From Bacillus subtilis (GTDB lineage Bacteria > Pseudomonadota > Alphaproteobacteria > Rhizobiales > Rhizobiaceae): a stretch of 64,000 nt of DNA. The stretch is taken from the NCBI GenBank assembly GCA_021733665.1, contig JAHREI010000003.1, positions 372,001 through 436,000 on the forward strand, read 5' to 3'. The stretch's first letter is position 1. Every line of letters begins with the position of its first letter. Of the stretch, positions 8,290 to 17,310 are shown piece by piece. The position numbers and the translations under genes were made by a program. A model generated the notes under the pieces. That model saw nothing but the letters and a program-made list of their open reading frames with translations, had not been told where the DNA came from and ran no database searches.

Positions 8290-9287
8290 GGTCTTGCCTC
8301 CTGAGCAAATGCCTCACGGACAGGCAGTGATACCGGATTGTGACAACGAAAAATCCGCCCGTCGATCACCTGCTGTTCGGGATTAACTTCTGCACAAACC
8401 GGCTGGACACGCTCGCAGCGCGTGCGGAACGGACAGCCGTTTGGCCGGTCATCAATACGTGGTGCATTGCCGTCGATCTGGTGCAGGCGTTCCCCCGGTT
8501 TTACCATGCCGGAAGACGAATTCAGCAGACCTTGCGTATAAGGATGCAGCGGTCTGTCCAGCACATCATCGACTGCACCGGTTTCAACAATCTGACCCGC
8601 ATACATTACCGCCACACGATCAGCGAGTTCGGCCACAACGGCAAGATCATGAGTAATCCACAGTACGGCAGTACCGGTTTCCCGTGCCAGCTTCTGCACT
8701 TCATAGAGGATCTGGCTTTGAATGGTCACATCCAGTGCAGTGGTCGGCTCATCGGCAATAATCAAATCAGGATTATTGAGCAATGCGGTGGCAATCGCCA
8801 CGCGCTGGCGCATACCACCGGAGAATTCATGCGGATATTGTTTCAGCCGTACTTCCGGTGAGGAAATACCGACCCGACCCAAGGCACTCGCGGCCTCCTT
8901 CATCGCCTGTGCTTTGCCGCATGCCCGATGTTCAAGGATCGCCTCGCACATTTGCTCACCAATGGTAAGCACCGGATTGAGCGTGGAGAGCGGATCCTGA
9001 AAAATCATCGCAATGCGGTCGCCGCGCAAATGACGCAGCCGTTCGTCTGATGCCTCACGCAGATTTTCACCGTTAAACAGGATTTCGCCTTCAACGATTT
9101 CCCCCGGCGGATCAATCAGTTGCACCAGTGAGAAACCGGTGACAGATTTACCGGAACCGGACTCTCCGACAAGGCACAGCACTTCACCACGCGCAATACT
9201 CAGATCAATGCCATCAACTGCCGACCATGCGCCACCCAGCAAGTGAAATACGGTTCGCAAACCCTTTACTTCGAGCAAAGCCGTCAT
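8286..9287 (-). CDS. Dipeptide/oligopeptide ABC transporter ATP-binding protein (DppD-like)
   Basis: A 333-residue ATPase with Walker A GESGSGKS, signature SGGMRQR, Walker B LIIADEP and a cysteine-bearing C-terminal region (GCPFRTRCERVQPVC) as in DppD/OppD. An ATG at 9287 with GAGGGG upstream is preferred to the adjacent in-frame GTG at 9290. It overlaps the permease stop by one base (TGATG), so translation is coupled through the operon. Confidence 0.9.
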   Translation of the reverse strand: MTALLEVKGLRTVFHLLGGAWSAVDGIDLSIARGEVLCLVGESGSGKSVTGFSLVQLIDPPGEIVEGEILFNGENLREASDERLRHLRGDRIAMIFQDPLSTLNPVLTIGEQMCEAILEHRACGKAQAMKEAASALGRVGISSPEVRLKQYPHEFSGGMRQRVAIATALLNNPDLIIADEPTTALDVTIQSQILYEVQKLARETGTAVLWITHDLAVVAELADRVAVMYAGQIVETGAVDDVLDRPLHPYTQGLLNSSSGMVKPGERLHQIDGNAPRIDDRPNGCPFRTRCERVQPVCAEVNPEQQVIDGRIFRCHNPVSLPVREAFAQEARP

Positions 9288-10186
9288 CACACGCCCCTCA
9301 CATTAAAGCTGCGACGCAGGCGGTCACCGACAAAATTGAGCGAGATAATCAGCAGAACCAGTGCAATCCCCGGAAACACGGCAATCCAGTATTCGCCCGA
9401 CAACAGATAATCAAATCCATTGGCAATCAGCAGGCCAAGCGACGGCTGCGTAACCGGCACACCAACACCGAGGAAGGACAATGTCGCTTCCAATGTGATG
9501 GCACTGGCAATACTGATGGTGGAGATCACCAGCACCGAGCCGATAGAGTTCGGCAGTAAATGCCGGAGCATGATGTAATAAGTCGGCAGACCAAAATTGA
9601 CGGCCGCTTCGATATATTCCTTACGGCGTTCAACCAGAGCAGAAGCACGCATCAGGCGGGCATATTGCGCCCATTGCACCAGAATAATCGCAAGGATCAC
9701 TTTATCAACGCCCCGCCCGACAGAGGCCAGCAGCACCAGTGCGACAAGCATTGACGGAAAGCCGAGCATAAAATCCACCACGCGCATGATAATCGCATCG
9801 GCAACACCGCCGAGCTGTGCGGCAAGCAATCCGGCACTCACACCGATGGTCATTGCGCCCAAAGTTGAGAGCAGACCAACTAGCAGGCTGGTGCGCAAAC
9901 CATAGAGAATAGCGCTGACCATATCGCGGCCTTGCGCATCCGTGCCCAGCCAGTAAAGCGAACCCATCATGCTTGTTGAGCCCGGCGCAAGCCGGTTATC
10001 CATCACGCTCAAAGAGGCCAGATCATAAGGGTCTTGCGGGGCAATAAAAGGTGCCAGCACCGCCAGCAGAACCAACACCCCAAGCAGGATAGCTGCACCG
10101 CGTGTTGTCGGTTTATTGCGGATACTGCGCAGAATTTTCTGACGCAACGGCGTGTTGGCATAATCCGGAATAATCGGCTTATTCAT
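9287..10186 (-). CDS. Dipeptide-type ABC transporter permease (DppC-like)
   Basis: Inner-membrane permease of 299 residues. It has an OppC/DppC N-terminal segment, six predicted membrane helices and the cytoplasmic EAA-type loop (EAAVNFGLPTYYIMLRHLLP) that docks to the ATPases. It overlaps the preceding permease gene by 4 nt (ATGA), consistent with an obligate partner. Confidence 0.9.
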   Translation of the reverse strand: MNKPIIPDYANTPLRQKILRSIRNKPTTRGAAILLGVLVLLAVLAPFIAPQDPYDLASLSVMDNRLAPGSTSMMGSLYWLGTDAQGRDMVSAILYGLRTSLLVGLLSTLGAMTIGVSAGLLAAQLGGVADAIIMRVVDFMLGFPSMLVALVLLASVGRGVDKVILAIILVQWAQYARLMRASALVERRKEYIEAAVNFGLPTYYIMLRHLLPNSIGSVLVISTISIASAITLEATLSFLGVGVPVTQPSLGLLIANGFDYLLSGEYWIAVFPGIALVLLIISLNFVGDRLRRSFNVRGV

Positions 10187-11160
10187 ACCATATCTCCGGA
10201 AAGTTTGACCCGTGGGTCGAGAACCGCATAAAGTACATCGACCATAAAATTCACGGCGACAAACAGCAGCGTAGCCAGCAGCACATAGGCAACCACCACA
10301 GGCCGGTCGAGCTGGTAGATACTGTCAATCAGCAGCTTGCCCATGCCGGGCCATGAGAATACGGTTTCGGTAATGGTAGAGAAGGCAACGAGACTGCCGA
10401 ATTCAATACCAACAACGGTCACAACCGGTATCAGAATATTGCGCAGCACATGGCGGTTAACGATGCGTTTGCGACGCACACCTTTGGCGCGGGCGAATTT
10501 AACGTAATCCTGTGTCATCGCTTCCGTAGTTCCCGCCGCCACGAGGCGGATCATCAGCGCCATATTCGGAATAGCAAGATTAAGCGCAGGCAGGATCAGA
10601 TGGCGCAGACCGTTGAATGTAAACAGGCTGGTTTGAATGCCCAGTACAGAAACCGTTTCGCCCCGCCCTGCAGTCGGCAACCAGCCAAGCAACACGCTAA
10701 ACAGTAAAACCAGCATCATGCCTTTCCAGAAACTCGGCAGTGAAAAGCCGATCACCGTACCAGCCATAATAAAACGTGACGGACGGCTATCCGGATTAAG
10801 ACCTGCGAGCAGCCCAAGCGGAATACCAACAACGGCCGCAACCGTCATCGACAGCAACACCAGTTCAAATGTGGCAGGCAGACGGGCAAGAATGAGCGAA
10901 ACCACCGGCACACCATGCACGAAAGATGTGCCGAGATCGCCTTTCAGCGCATTGCCCAAAAACGTGAAATATTGCTGCCATACCGGCAGATCGAGACCCA
11001 AGCGCTTGATCAGCGCCAGCCGCTCGGCGGCACTTACCTGCGGTGGTACAAGAAGTTCAATCGGATCACCAATGCCATATACGGCAAAGAAAACAGCGAC
11101 CGACACGGCAAGCAAAACCAATGCGCTCTGGATAAGTCGCTGCAAAATATAAGCTGTCAT
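10183..11160 (-). CDS. Dipeptide-type ABC transporter permease (DppB-like)
   Basis: Inner-membrane permease of 325 residues with the typical DppB start (MTAYILQRLIQS, one helix then a periplasmic loop). It carries a FARAKGVRRKRIVNRHVLRN coupling loop and C-terminal helices. It is the second gene of the operon, separated from the binding-protein gene by 137 nt that contain two hairpins. Confidence 0.9.
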   Translation of the reverse strand: MTAYILQRLIQSALVLLAVSVAVFFAVYGIGDPIELLVPPQVSAAERLALIKRLGLDLPVWQQYFTFLGNALKGDLGTSFVHGVPVVSLILARLPATFELVLLSMTVAAVVGIPLGLLAGLNPDSRPSRFIMAGTVIGFSLPSFWKGMMLVLLFSVLLGWLPTAGRGETVSVLGIQTSLFTFNGLRHLILPALNLAIPNMALMIRLVAAGTTEAMTQDYVKFARAKGVRRKRIVNRHVLRNILIPVVTVVGIEFGSLVAFSTITETVFSWPGMGKLLIDSIYQLDRPVVVAYVLLATLLFVAVNFMVDVLYAVLDPRVKLSGDMV

Positions 11161-11201
11161 GACATGCTTCTCGGACTATTATTCTGTCTGGATGGCCGAG
11201 G

Positions 11202-11285
11202 CATATCGCAGAGTAATATATTGATTTAACTGCGATATGTGACCACGAAAGAATCCGGAGCGGTCATACTTGCAAACCGCTCTGG
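11202..11285 (-). other. Two intercistronic hairpins between binding protein and permease genes
   Basis: Two stem-loops lie in the gap. One is a 9-bp stem CATATCGCA/TGCGATATG (11202-11210 with 11231-11239). The other is a 10-bp stem with one G-T pair (11255-11264 with 11276-11285). Neither has a strong T-run on the minus strand, so partial termination or 3'-end stabilisation of the binding-protein mRNA is more likely than full termination. Confidence 0.5.
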
Positions 11286-11297
11286 GGTAGTCTTCGG

Positions 11298-12923
11298 TTA
11301 CTTCGCCGGTTTCGCAGACATCGCCAGCGTAAACTGATCAGAGCGACCGGTGTAAGCCACATTTGCCTTATGTGCCCAGATGCCAGCTTCAAAATGCAGC
11401 GGGATGAAAGCATAATCTTTCATGACTTCAGTCTGTGCCTGCTGCAACAATTCTGAACGCTTATTATCGTCCATTGTTGCCACAGCTTCATAGATCAGCT
11501 TGTCAAAAGCAGGGTTGGAATAGCCGCCGTAGTTGGAACCACCCAAAGTGCCTTCTTCATTCGGCTTTGCCGGCCACTGGCGCAGGAAGGATGAAGCTTC
11601 ACCGCTGGTTGAACCCCAACCGCCGATTGCAACACTCAGTTCTTTCTTAGAGCGTCGTGGGAAATAAATAGCGCGCGTCATCGCATCCACATCCGACTTG
11701 ATACCGACCTGTGTCAGATATTGCGCCACAGCCTGTGTAATCTGACTGTCATTGATATAACGGTCATTGGTTGTGGAAAGTGTGAGCTGGAAACCGTCCG
11801 GATAACCGGCCTCGGCCAGAAGTTTCTTGGCTGCGGCAGGATCATAACGCAGTTCCGGCGGATTAGGCAGCGTACCGAACATGCCGGTCGGCAGGAACTG
11901 ATAAGCAGGTTCCGCAGCACCGTCCATCAGACGGGAAACAATCGCATTACGGTCAATCGCCAGCGACATGGCTTCACGAACACGCACATCTTTCAGCGGG
12001 TTCTTGCCGTCGGCAGCTTTGACATAAGGGCTTTCATCACGCGCCACATCAAGCTGGTAATAAATCACACGTGTTGAAGGTGTGACCGTATAGCCGAAAC
12101 GCTTGTCATCCTTGATGCGGGATAAATCGCGGGCAGCCGGATTTTCGATAATATCATAATCACCGGCGAGAAGACCGGCGAGACGCGGACCGGCATTCGG
12201 TACCGGCAGGAAGCGTACACTTTCCCAAGGCTCAGCATCGCCCCAATATTTATCATTGCGTTCCAGCTCAATAGCAGAACCGCGTACATAGCTTTTAAGC
12301 TTGTAAGGGCCGGTACCGATTGTCAGTTTGCCGTCGTTGAAATCGCCAACGACAGGCCATGCGCCGGTCACACCGCAGTTCTTTTCCGGTGCAAAACTAA
12401 TTTTGTCATGTTTGACGATAGAAGAGCTTAGAATACCTAAAGTGCCAATAAAGGTTGGCAACAGCGGCTCAGGTGCTTTGGTTTTGATAACCAGTGTCTG
12501 TGCATCCGGCGCTTCAACTGATTCAAAATTCGCAGTAATATCAGCAAATGAACCGGCAATCGCTGTTTCGTTTTTCAGCGTGCGGCAGAAGGTGAAAACC
12601 ACGTCATCCGCAGTAAATGGCGAGCCATCCGAGAACGTTACGCCTTCGCGCAGTTTAAACGTCCAGGTATTCTTACCGTCATTTTCCCATGATGTCGCCA
12701 GAGCAGGATGCACATTCTGTTTTTCATCCTGATTGGTGAGACCGTCAAATATATGCTTAGTTAAAGCATTATTCGGCGTAAGGTCATGATAATGCGGATC
12801 AATTGCAGTCGGCTCCGAGCCCAGTGCAATTCGCAGTGTTTCTGCGGATGCGGCACTGCTCAACAAAGCAGAACTCAGCAGAGTTGTCCCAAGCAAACCT
12901 GCCACAAGCATTTTCTTATACAT
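11298..12923 (-). CDS. Peptide-type ABC transporter substrate-binding protein (SBP family 5)
   Basis: Periplasmic binding protein of 541 residues in the DppA/OppA/NikA family. The start at 12923 (MYKKMLVAG) follows GGAGA and gives a signal peptide ending at SAASA. The family signature region (FTADDVVFTF, then GTGPYKL) is present. First gene of the dpp-like operon, divergent from the RpiR regulator at 13038. Candidate ligands are peptides or N-acylated amino acids, given the two hydrolases at the operon's end; this is inference. Confidence 0.88.
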   Translation of the reverse strand: MYKKMLVAGLLGTTLLSSALLSSAASAETLRIALGSEPTAIDPHYHDLTPNNALTKHIFDGLTNQDEKQNVHPALATSWENDGKNTWTFKLREGVTFSDGSPFTADDVVFTFCRTLKNETAIAGSFADITANFESVEAPDAQTLVIKTKAPEPLLPTFIGTLGILSSSIVKHDKISFAPEKNCGVTGAWPVVGDFNDGKLTIGTGPYKLKSYVRGSAIELERNDKYWGDAEPWESVRFLPVPNAGPRLAGLLAGDYDIIENPAARDLSRIKDDKRFGYTVTPSTRVIYYQLDVARDESPYVKAADGKNPLKDVRVREAMSLAIDRNAIVSRLMDGAAEPAYQFLPTGMFGTLPNPPELRYDPAAAKKLLAEAGYPDGFQLTLSTTNDRYINDSQITQAVAQYLTQVGIKSDVDAMTRAIYFPRRSKKELSVAIGGWGSTSGEASSFLRQWPAKPNEEGTLGGSNYGGYSNPAFDKLIYEAVATMDDNKRSELLQQAQTEVMKDYAFIPLHFEAGIWAHKANVAYTGRSDQFTLAMSAKPAK

Positions 12924-12984
12924 CAAAGTCTCCGTTCCCCAACGAATGTTATCTTTGCTATGATATCCACAATTTGATGTGGTT

Positions 12985-13011
12985 ATTTTCATAATAACAG
13001 TATATGAAAAT
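12985..13011. promoter_or_regulatory. Inverted repeat, candidate RpiR operator
   Basis: ATTTTCAT (12985-12992) and ATGAAAAT (13004-13011) form a perfect 8-bp inverted repeat with an 11-nt spacer. It lies in the divergent promoter between the binding-protein gene and rpiR. It shares the TGAAAA half-site with the palindromes at the second RpiR locus (56604-56686), but the halves are everted. Confidence 0.35.
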
Positions 13012-13037
13012 TTTATGCCGTCAACACGGAAACGCAG

Positions 13038-13901
13038 ATGTCACAAACTTTGAATCCTAAATCCGATTTTGCCAACCGTATGGCTGCAGCATATCCGTCA
13101 CTCAGCAAATCTCACAGGAAGATTGCCGATTTTGTTTTGGCGAAGCCGTTGGATGTTGTTGCGATGTCGATTGAAGGACTGGCTCATGCCAGTGGCAGCT
13201 CAACGGCCACAATCACCCGTTTTGTGCGTGCAGCAGGCTATAGCGGCTATAGTGAATTTCGTGAAAAAATTGTCTCAGATTTTCAATTTGAAACACCGGA
13301 AAATGATCAAAATAGCTTTGAAAATTGCGAAAACGGGCTGAAAAAATCGTTTTTACATACAGCTTTGTCAGACAGTTCCGACAATATCAAAGACACGATT
13401 ACCAATATTGATACGGCCTCATCGGAAGCTTTTATAGAAGCACTGGTCAATGCCCGCCGCATCATCATTCTGGGTACCGGCGCGAGCCATTATGCAGCAA
13501 CCCTGCTGGAGGAAGGGCTGGCACTTTATACGGAAAAAAATGTCACGAATGTTCTCTCCAGAGGCGCATCTCAATATGCCAATAATTTCGTGCGCTCTGT
13601 CGATGAAGGCGATGTCGTGATCGCCATTTCCATGCCACGTTATTCCAATAATACCGTGCAGCTTTCCAAAGCTGCCAAGCAAAAAGGTGCTGTGATTCTG
13701 GCAATTACCGACAGCCCGACATCCCCGCTTGTTCCTGTTGCGGATGTTATTTTCTTCGCACCCGCACGTAATCGCTTGCTGCCCAATTCTCCCGCAGCAA
13801 TCTTTGCACTGGCTGATGCTATCGTCACGGCCGTGGCCGAACGCCGTCCTGACATCGTGGCTTCCACGATCGGAACAGCGCCGGACGATTTATTTTTATA
13901 G
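13038..13901 (+). CDS. MurR/RpiR family transcriptional regulator
   Basis: A 287-residue regulator with an N-terminal RpiR-type helix-turn-helix (residues about 1-80, including MSIEGLAHASGSSTATITRF) and a C-terminal SIS domain (about 120-250, with IILGTGASHYAA) that would bind a sugar-phosphate-like or related effector. It is divergent from the dpp-like operon and probably controls it. Its last 57 codons are duplicated as a decayed fragment at 16962-17132 on the far side of the autotransporter gene. Confidence 0.85.
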   Translation: MSQTLNPKSDFANRMAAAYPSLSKSHRKIADFVLAKPLDVVAMSIEGLAHASGSSTATITRFVRAAGYSGYSEFREKIVSDFQFETPENDQNSFENCENGLKKSFLHTALSDSSDNIKDTITNIDTASSEAFIEALVNARRIIILGTGASHYAATLLEEGLALYTEKNVTNVLSRGASQYANNFVRSVDEGDVVIAISMPRYSNNTVQLSKAAKQKGAVILAITDSPTSPLVPVADVIFFAPARNRLLPNSPAAIFALADAIVTAVAERRPDIVASTIGTAPDDLFL

Positions 13902-14201
13902 AGAATAAACGCGCGGCTGACCGATTATACAAGAATTGGCACATCTTATAACCTTGAGGAAATGCCGGTGCTCATTCACATAAGCAGACGTAATTGTTTG
14001 ATATTCAGGCAGTATTTCTTCTAAATAAAAACACTATCAAACATTCGCTATAAACTTCATATTTCAAGATAATGTAAAATATTATATAGGGTCATATTTT
14101 ACATTAGATACCAATTACTAATTAATTTGACAATTAATTAATCATATTTAAAAAATATTATCATCAAGGATATTTATTGTTTACTTTGCATTGGACATCG
14201 C
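13902..14201. other. AT-rich upstream region of the autotransporter gene
   Basis: This 300-nt region is strikingly AT-rich compared with its neighbours and has no credible ORF. It contains a 13-bp perfect inverted repeat (14070-14082 with 14094-14106), annotated separately, and presumably the autotransporter promoter. No clear terminator follows the RpiR stop. Confidence 0.5.
14070..14106. promoter_or_regulatory. 13-bp inverted repeat upstream of the autotransporter
   Basis: The arms TAATGTAAAATAT (14070-14082) and ATATTTTACATTA (14094-14106) are perfect reverse complements around an 11-nt spacer. The repeat lies about 95-130 nt before the autotransporter start. It could be an operator for a dimeric regulator; the AT content makes a stable RNA hairpin less likely to be its main role. 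Confidence 0.4.
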
Positions 14202-16937
14202 ATGACCCGGTTTATTTTTGTAAATGGTATAATTGCAACTGCCAGTCTGTTTATGGCATCGGAAAATGCTTTCGCAGCAGACGTTACATGCACAACAACA
14301 TTGTATTTTTGCAGTTACGGCCCAGGTGATGTCATTACCGTCACCACCACAGAAACTGCAGGCTATGCTCCGCTGCAAGGGTTTGGTGTTTATTTAAATA
14401 ATTCGCAAGCTCAACCAAACGATATTACAATCATCACCTCCGGCAATACTTCGGATGCTATTCGCACCAATTCCGAAAACAGCATGTTTCGGGCTAATCG
14501 CCTGACAATTAAAACTACGGGTGTAACCGCCGACGGTATTAACCTCTCTTCTAATGGTAATGTTGACGGCGATACCCTCGCCTACGTAAAAAATTACGCT
14601 GATATCGAGGTTAACAGCGGTATTGGTGTACGCGCGAATAATTTTCAAAATGCGAATGCCAATACCGTGATAATTTTGCCTGACGGCACACGTGTCCGGC
14701 AGACTGGCAACGGAATGGCAACCAATGCAGCCGAAGGTGACGGCTATGCTGTTTATGCCGGCAATCGTGACAATGATATCAATGGCCTTAAGTGGTGGGA
14801 AGTACTTTTAGGAATAAACAATAATACACTCGGCAATGCCTATGTTTTTATTGGTGCGAATGCTGACATTGCAAGCTCGATGACCGACGGACACGCTGTT
14901 TATGCCAATAAAGGCGGTCTAGTTCAGCTCGGCGATGGCGCAAAAGTCAGTACCACCGGCAACAATGCCTATGCCTTATACGCATCGCGCGAACAACAAG
15001 GCAGCCATGCAGACAATATACGGCAAGGTTATATTTATCTGGGCGGCGGCGCTACATTGCGCGCCGAAAACAGCCCGATTGTGATACGTGCAAGCGGTGA
15101 AGGTTCAATCATTGCCAATAAGGTGATCGACACACCGGTTATCGCGGATACGCACGACCGTAATGATCGCGTTCAGGGACTGGATAAAACCGCAACCCGC
15201 GACACATCCGGCGTTTTTGACGTTATCGGCATTATGGATGCAATTGATGGCGGCACGATTGCACTGAACATGTCTGCAGGCAGTCAGTTTTTAGGTTCGA
15301 CCAATGCCCATCCGGAGAAAACACAGGCTTCCAATATTTTTCTGAATATTGACGGCATCGGCAGCCAGTGGAAAATGGATGCGGACTCCAACCTCACCCT
15401 TCTCACATTATCTGGTGGCGCTACCCTTACCCCTTATGACAGCAGCGGCAATTTGGCCAACCGCACACTGATCGGAGAAGTGCTGAACAAAGGCGGCAAT
15501 ATTGATCTCGCAGGTGCAGCCGATTTGGTTGGCGATGTTCTGACGATTAAAGGCAAATATAGCGGCGCAGACGGCTTTCTGACCCTGAATACCACTCTCA
15601 ACGATGACAGCTCAGCAACAGACAAGCTGATCATTAACGGTGATACGACCGGAAACACCTTTGTGCGGGTAAAAAATATTGGTGGCACTGGTGCCCAGAC
15701 AGTCAATGGCATTCAAATTATTGAAGTCACCGGCGCGTCTGATGGCGCATTCAAGCTGAAGGGCGACTATATTCACAAAGGCGATCAGGCTGTTGTCGGT
15801 GGTGCTTATGCTTACCGGCTATTTCACAACGGCTTAGAAGGCGATAGCGCCGACGGTAACTGGTATCTGCGCTCCGAACTGAAGGACAAGAAACCGCATT
15901 ATCAGCCGGGTGCACCGGTCTATGAAATCTATCCGCAATTCTTGCTTGGGTTGAACACTTTGCCAACGCTTCAACAGCGTGTGGGCAATCGCTACTGGAG
16001 CCATGCCGGTAATCTCATGCTCTCGCAAGGCGCAGATGCAATTGAGCCTTATGCGCCAAACAGCGAGGCTGGCAGCCACACTGAAACCTCCGGCATTTGG
16101 GGACGGGTTGAAGGCTCATATACCAAGATGCAACCGCGCACATCGACGTCCGATGCCACCTATGACTATAGCGCCTATAAAATGCAGGCAGGCGTTGACG
16201 GCATGTTGCATGAAGGTGAAGCAGGCAAGCTGATCGGCGGCATTACCGTGCATTACACCCATGGTGTCGCCAGCGTCTGGTCGCCTTATGATTCCGATCT
16301 TGGTCGCGGACGCATCAGCTCAGACGGTTACGGTTTTGGCGGTACGCTGACCTGGTACGGCGATGACGGTCTGTATCTGGACAATCAGGCGCAAGTCACA
16401 TGGCATAAAAGTGATCTCAGCTATCAGGGCGGAGACTCTATCCTCAAAGAGGGCAATCACGCCTTTGTCTATGCGCTTTCAACGGAACTGGGCAAACGGT
16501 TTACCCTGAATGATTATTGGTCTGTCACACCGCAAGCGCAGCTGAGCTATACCGTTGCTGATTTTAACAGTTTCACGGATGTGTTTGGTGCTTATGTATC
16601 GCGTGAGCGCGCTGCCAATCTGCGCGGACGTCTTGGTGTCAGTCTGGACTATCAAAACTCTTGGCAGAATGGCCAAGGCATGATGAACCGCTCTTATGTT
16701 TACGGCATTGCCAATCTCTATAATGAGTTTCTGGACGGCACCAAAGTGGATGTCAGCAATGTCAGTTTCTACAATAAAAGCGACCGCTTATGGGCAGGTA
16801 TCGGACTTGGCGGTTCTTATAACTGGAACGACGACAAATACTCACTCTATGGCGAAGGATCAGTCAATTCCAGCCTGAAAAACTTCGGAGATAGCTATGC
16901 ATACAAAGGCAGCATCAGCTTCCGCGTGAAGTGGTAA
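14202..16937 (+). CDS. Autotransporter with C-terminal beta-barrel
   Basis: A 911-residue type V secretion protein. A signal peptide ends at AFA (about residue 25). A repetitive Asn/Gly/Thr-rich passenger of beta-helix type follows (about 26-620), and a pertactin-like autotransporter barrel (about 640-911) ends in FRVKW, with the terminal aromatic expected by the Bam machinery. Tyr/Trp-rich barrel strands such as GIWGRVEGSYTKM are visible. The passenger has two cysteines near its start (VTCTTTLYFCSYG) and no enzyme motif I recognise, so adhesion or surface display is a guess. Its ribosome site is weak. It lies between the RpiR gene and a copy of that gene's 3' end, which suggests insertion or recombination here. 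Confidence 0.85.
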   Translation: MTRFIFVNGIIATASLFMASENAFAADVTCTTTLYFCSYGPGDVITVTTTETAGYAPLQGFGVYLNNSQAQPNDITIITSGNTSDAIRTNSENSMFRANRLTIKTTGVTADGINLSSNGNVDGDTLAYVKNYADIEVNSGIGVRANNFQNANANTVIILPDGTRVRQTGNGMATNAAEGDGYAVYAGNRDNDINGLKWWEVLLGINNNTLGNAYVFIGANADIASSMTDGHAVYANKGGLVQLGDGAKVSTTGNNAYALYASREQQGSHADNIRQGYIYLGGGATLRAENSPIVIRASGEGSIIANKVIDTPVIADTHDRNDRVQGLDKTATRDTSGVFDVIGIMDAIDGGTIALNMSAGSQFLGSTNAHPEKTQASNIFLNIDGIGSQWKMDADSNLTLLTLSGGATLTPYDSSGNLANRTLIGEVLNKGGNIDLAGAADLVGDVLTIKGKYSGADGFLTLNTTLNDDSSATDKLIINGDTTGNTFVRVKNIGGTGAQTVNGIQIIEVTGASDGAFKLKGDYIHKGDQAVVGGAYAYRLFHNGLEGDSADGNWYLRSELKDKKPHYQPGAPVYEIYPQFLLGLNTLPTLQQRVGNRYWSHAGNLMLSQGADAIEPYAPNSEAGSHTETSGIWGRVEGSYTKMQPRTSTSDATYDYSAYKMQAGVDGMLHEGEAGKLIGGITVHYTHGVASVWSPYDSDLGRGRISSDGYGFGGTLTWYGDDGLYLDNQAQVTWHKSDLSYQGGDSILKEGNHAFVYALSTELGKRFTLNDYWSVTPQAQLSYTVADFNSFTDVFGAYVSRERAANLRGRLGVSLDYQNSWQNGQGMMNRSYVYGIANLYNEFLDGTKVDVSNVSFYNKSDRLWAGIGLGGSYNWNDDKYSLYGEGSVNSSLKNFGDSYAYKGSISFRVKW

Positions 16938-16961
16938 TTACACATAAAAACTGCCCGCAGT

Positions 16962-17132
16962 CTGGTTGTTGCCGGTGTTATTTCCTTTGCACCGGCACGT
17001 AATTGTTTGCTACTAAATTTTACTGCAGCACTCTTTGCACGGGCTAATGCCATTGTCACAGCAGCGGCTGAGCGCCGTCTTGATATCGTAGCTTCCATAA
17101 TCGGGACAGCGCCGGACGATTTGTTTTTATAG
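16962..17132 (+). pseudogene. Decayed duplicate of the 3' end of the RpiR regulator gene
   Basis: This 171-nt stretch aligns without gaps to 13731-13901, the last 57 codons of the RpiR gene. By hand count 137 of 171 bases match, about 80 percent. The frame stays open and ends in the same GTAPDDLFL-stop. It has no start codon or ribosome site and nothing of the HTH domain, so it is a remnant, not a gene. It begins about 25 nt after the autotransporter stop. Either an ancestral tandem rpiR copy was mostly replaced by the autotransporter gene, or the autotransporter arrived by recombination that duplicated the rpiR end. Confidence 0.85.
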
Positions 17133-17167
17133 TCCCGTTAAATACTCACAATCTGCACTTTAACTCT

Positions 17168-17190
17168 GGCCGCACTTATGCGGCCTTTTC
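17168..17190 (+). terminator. Intrinsic terminator after the autotransporter/rpiR remnant
   Basis: Perfect 7-bp stem GGCCGCA/TGCGGCC (17168-17174 with 17179-17185), loop CTTA, followed by TTTTC. It lies 35 nt past the stop of the duplicated rpiR fragment. The intact rpiR gene has no such terminator after it, so this may be the ancestral rpiR terminator that stayed with the fragment. Confidence 0.7.
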
Positions 17191-17216
17191 CATATCCGCA
17201 CGCTTACATCACCGAC

Positions 17217-17277
17217 TTGACAGAATGTCGCACGTATATTATCGCCAAACATTAAATATGAGTCAATGAGTCATATT
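17217..17277 (+). promoter_or_regulatory. Promoter region with RirA-type iron-responsive operator
   Basis: A consensus -35 TTGACA lies at 17217-17222; the -10 is not clear. The 7-bp inverted repeat AATATGA/TCATATT (17255-17261 and 17271-17277) contains TGA-N9-TCA at 17259-17273, the published iron-responsive operator of the rhizobial iron repressor RirA. The centre is also a perfect tandem 8-mer (ATGAGTCA twice). It lies about 35 nt before the TonB receptor start, so it could repress the heme operon when iron is plentiful. Confidence 0.6.
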
Positions 17278-17310
17278 ATATAGAATTTGATCAAGCGGGC
17301 GACTTCAGAC

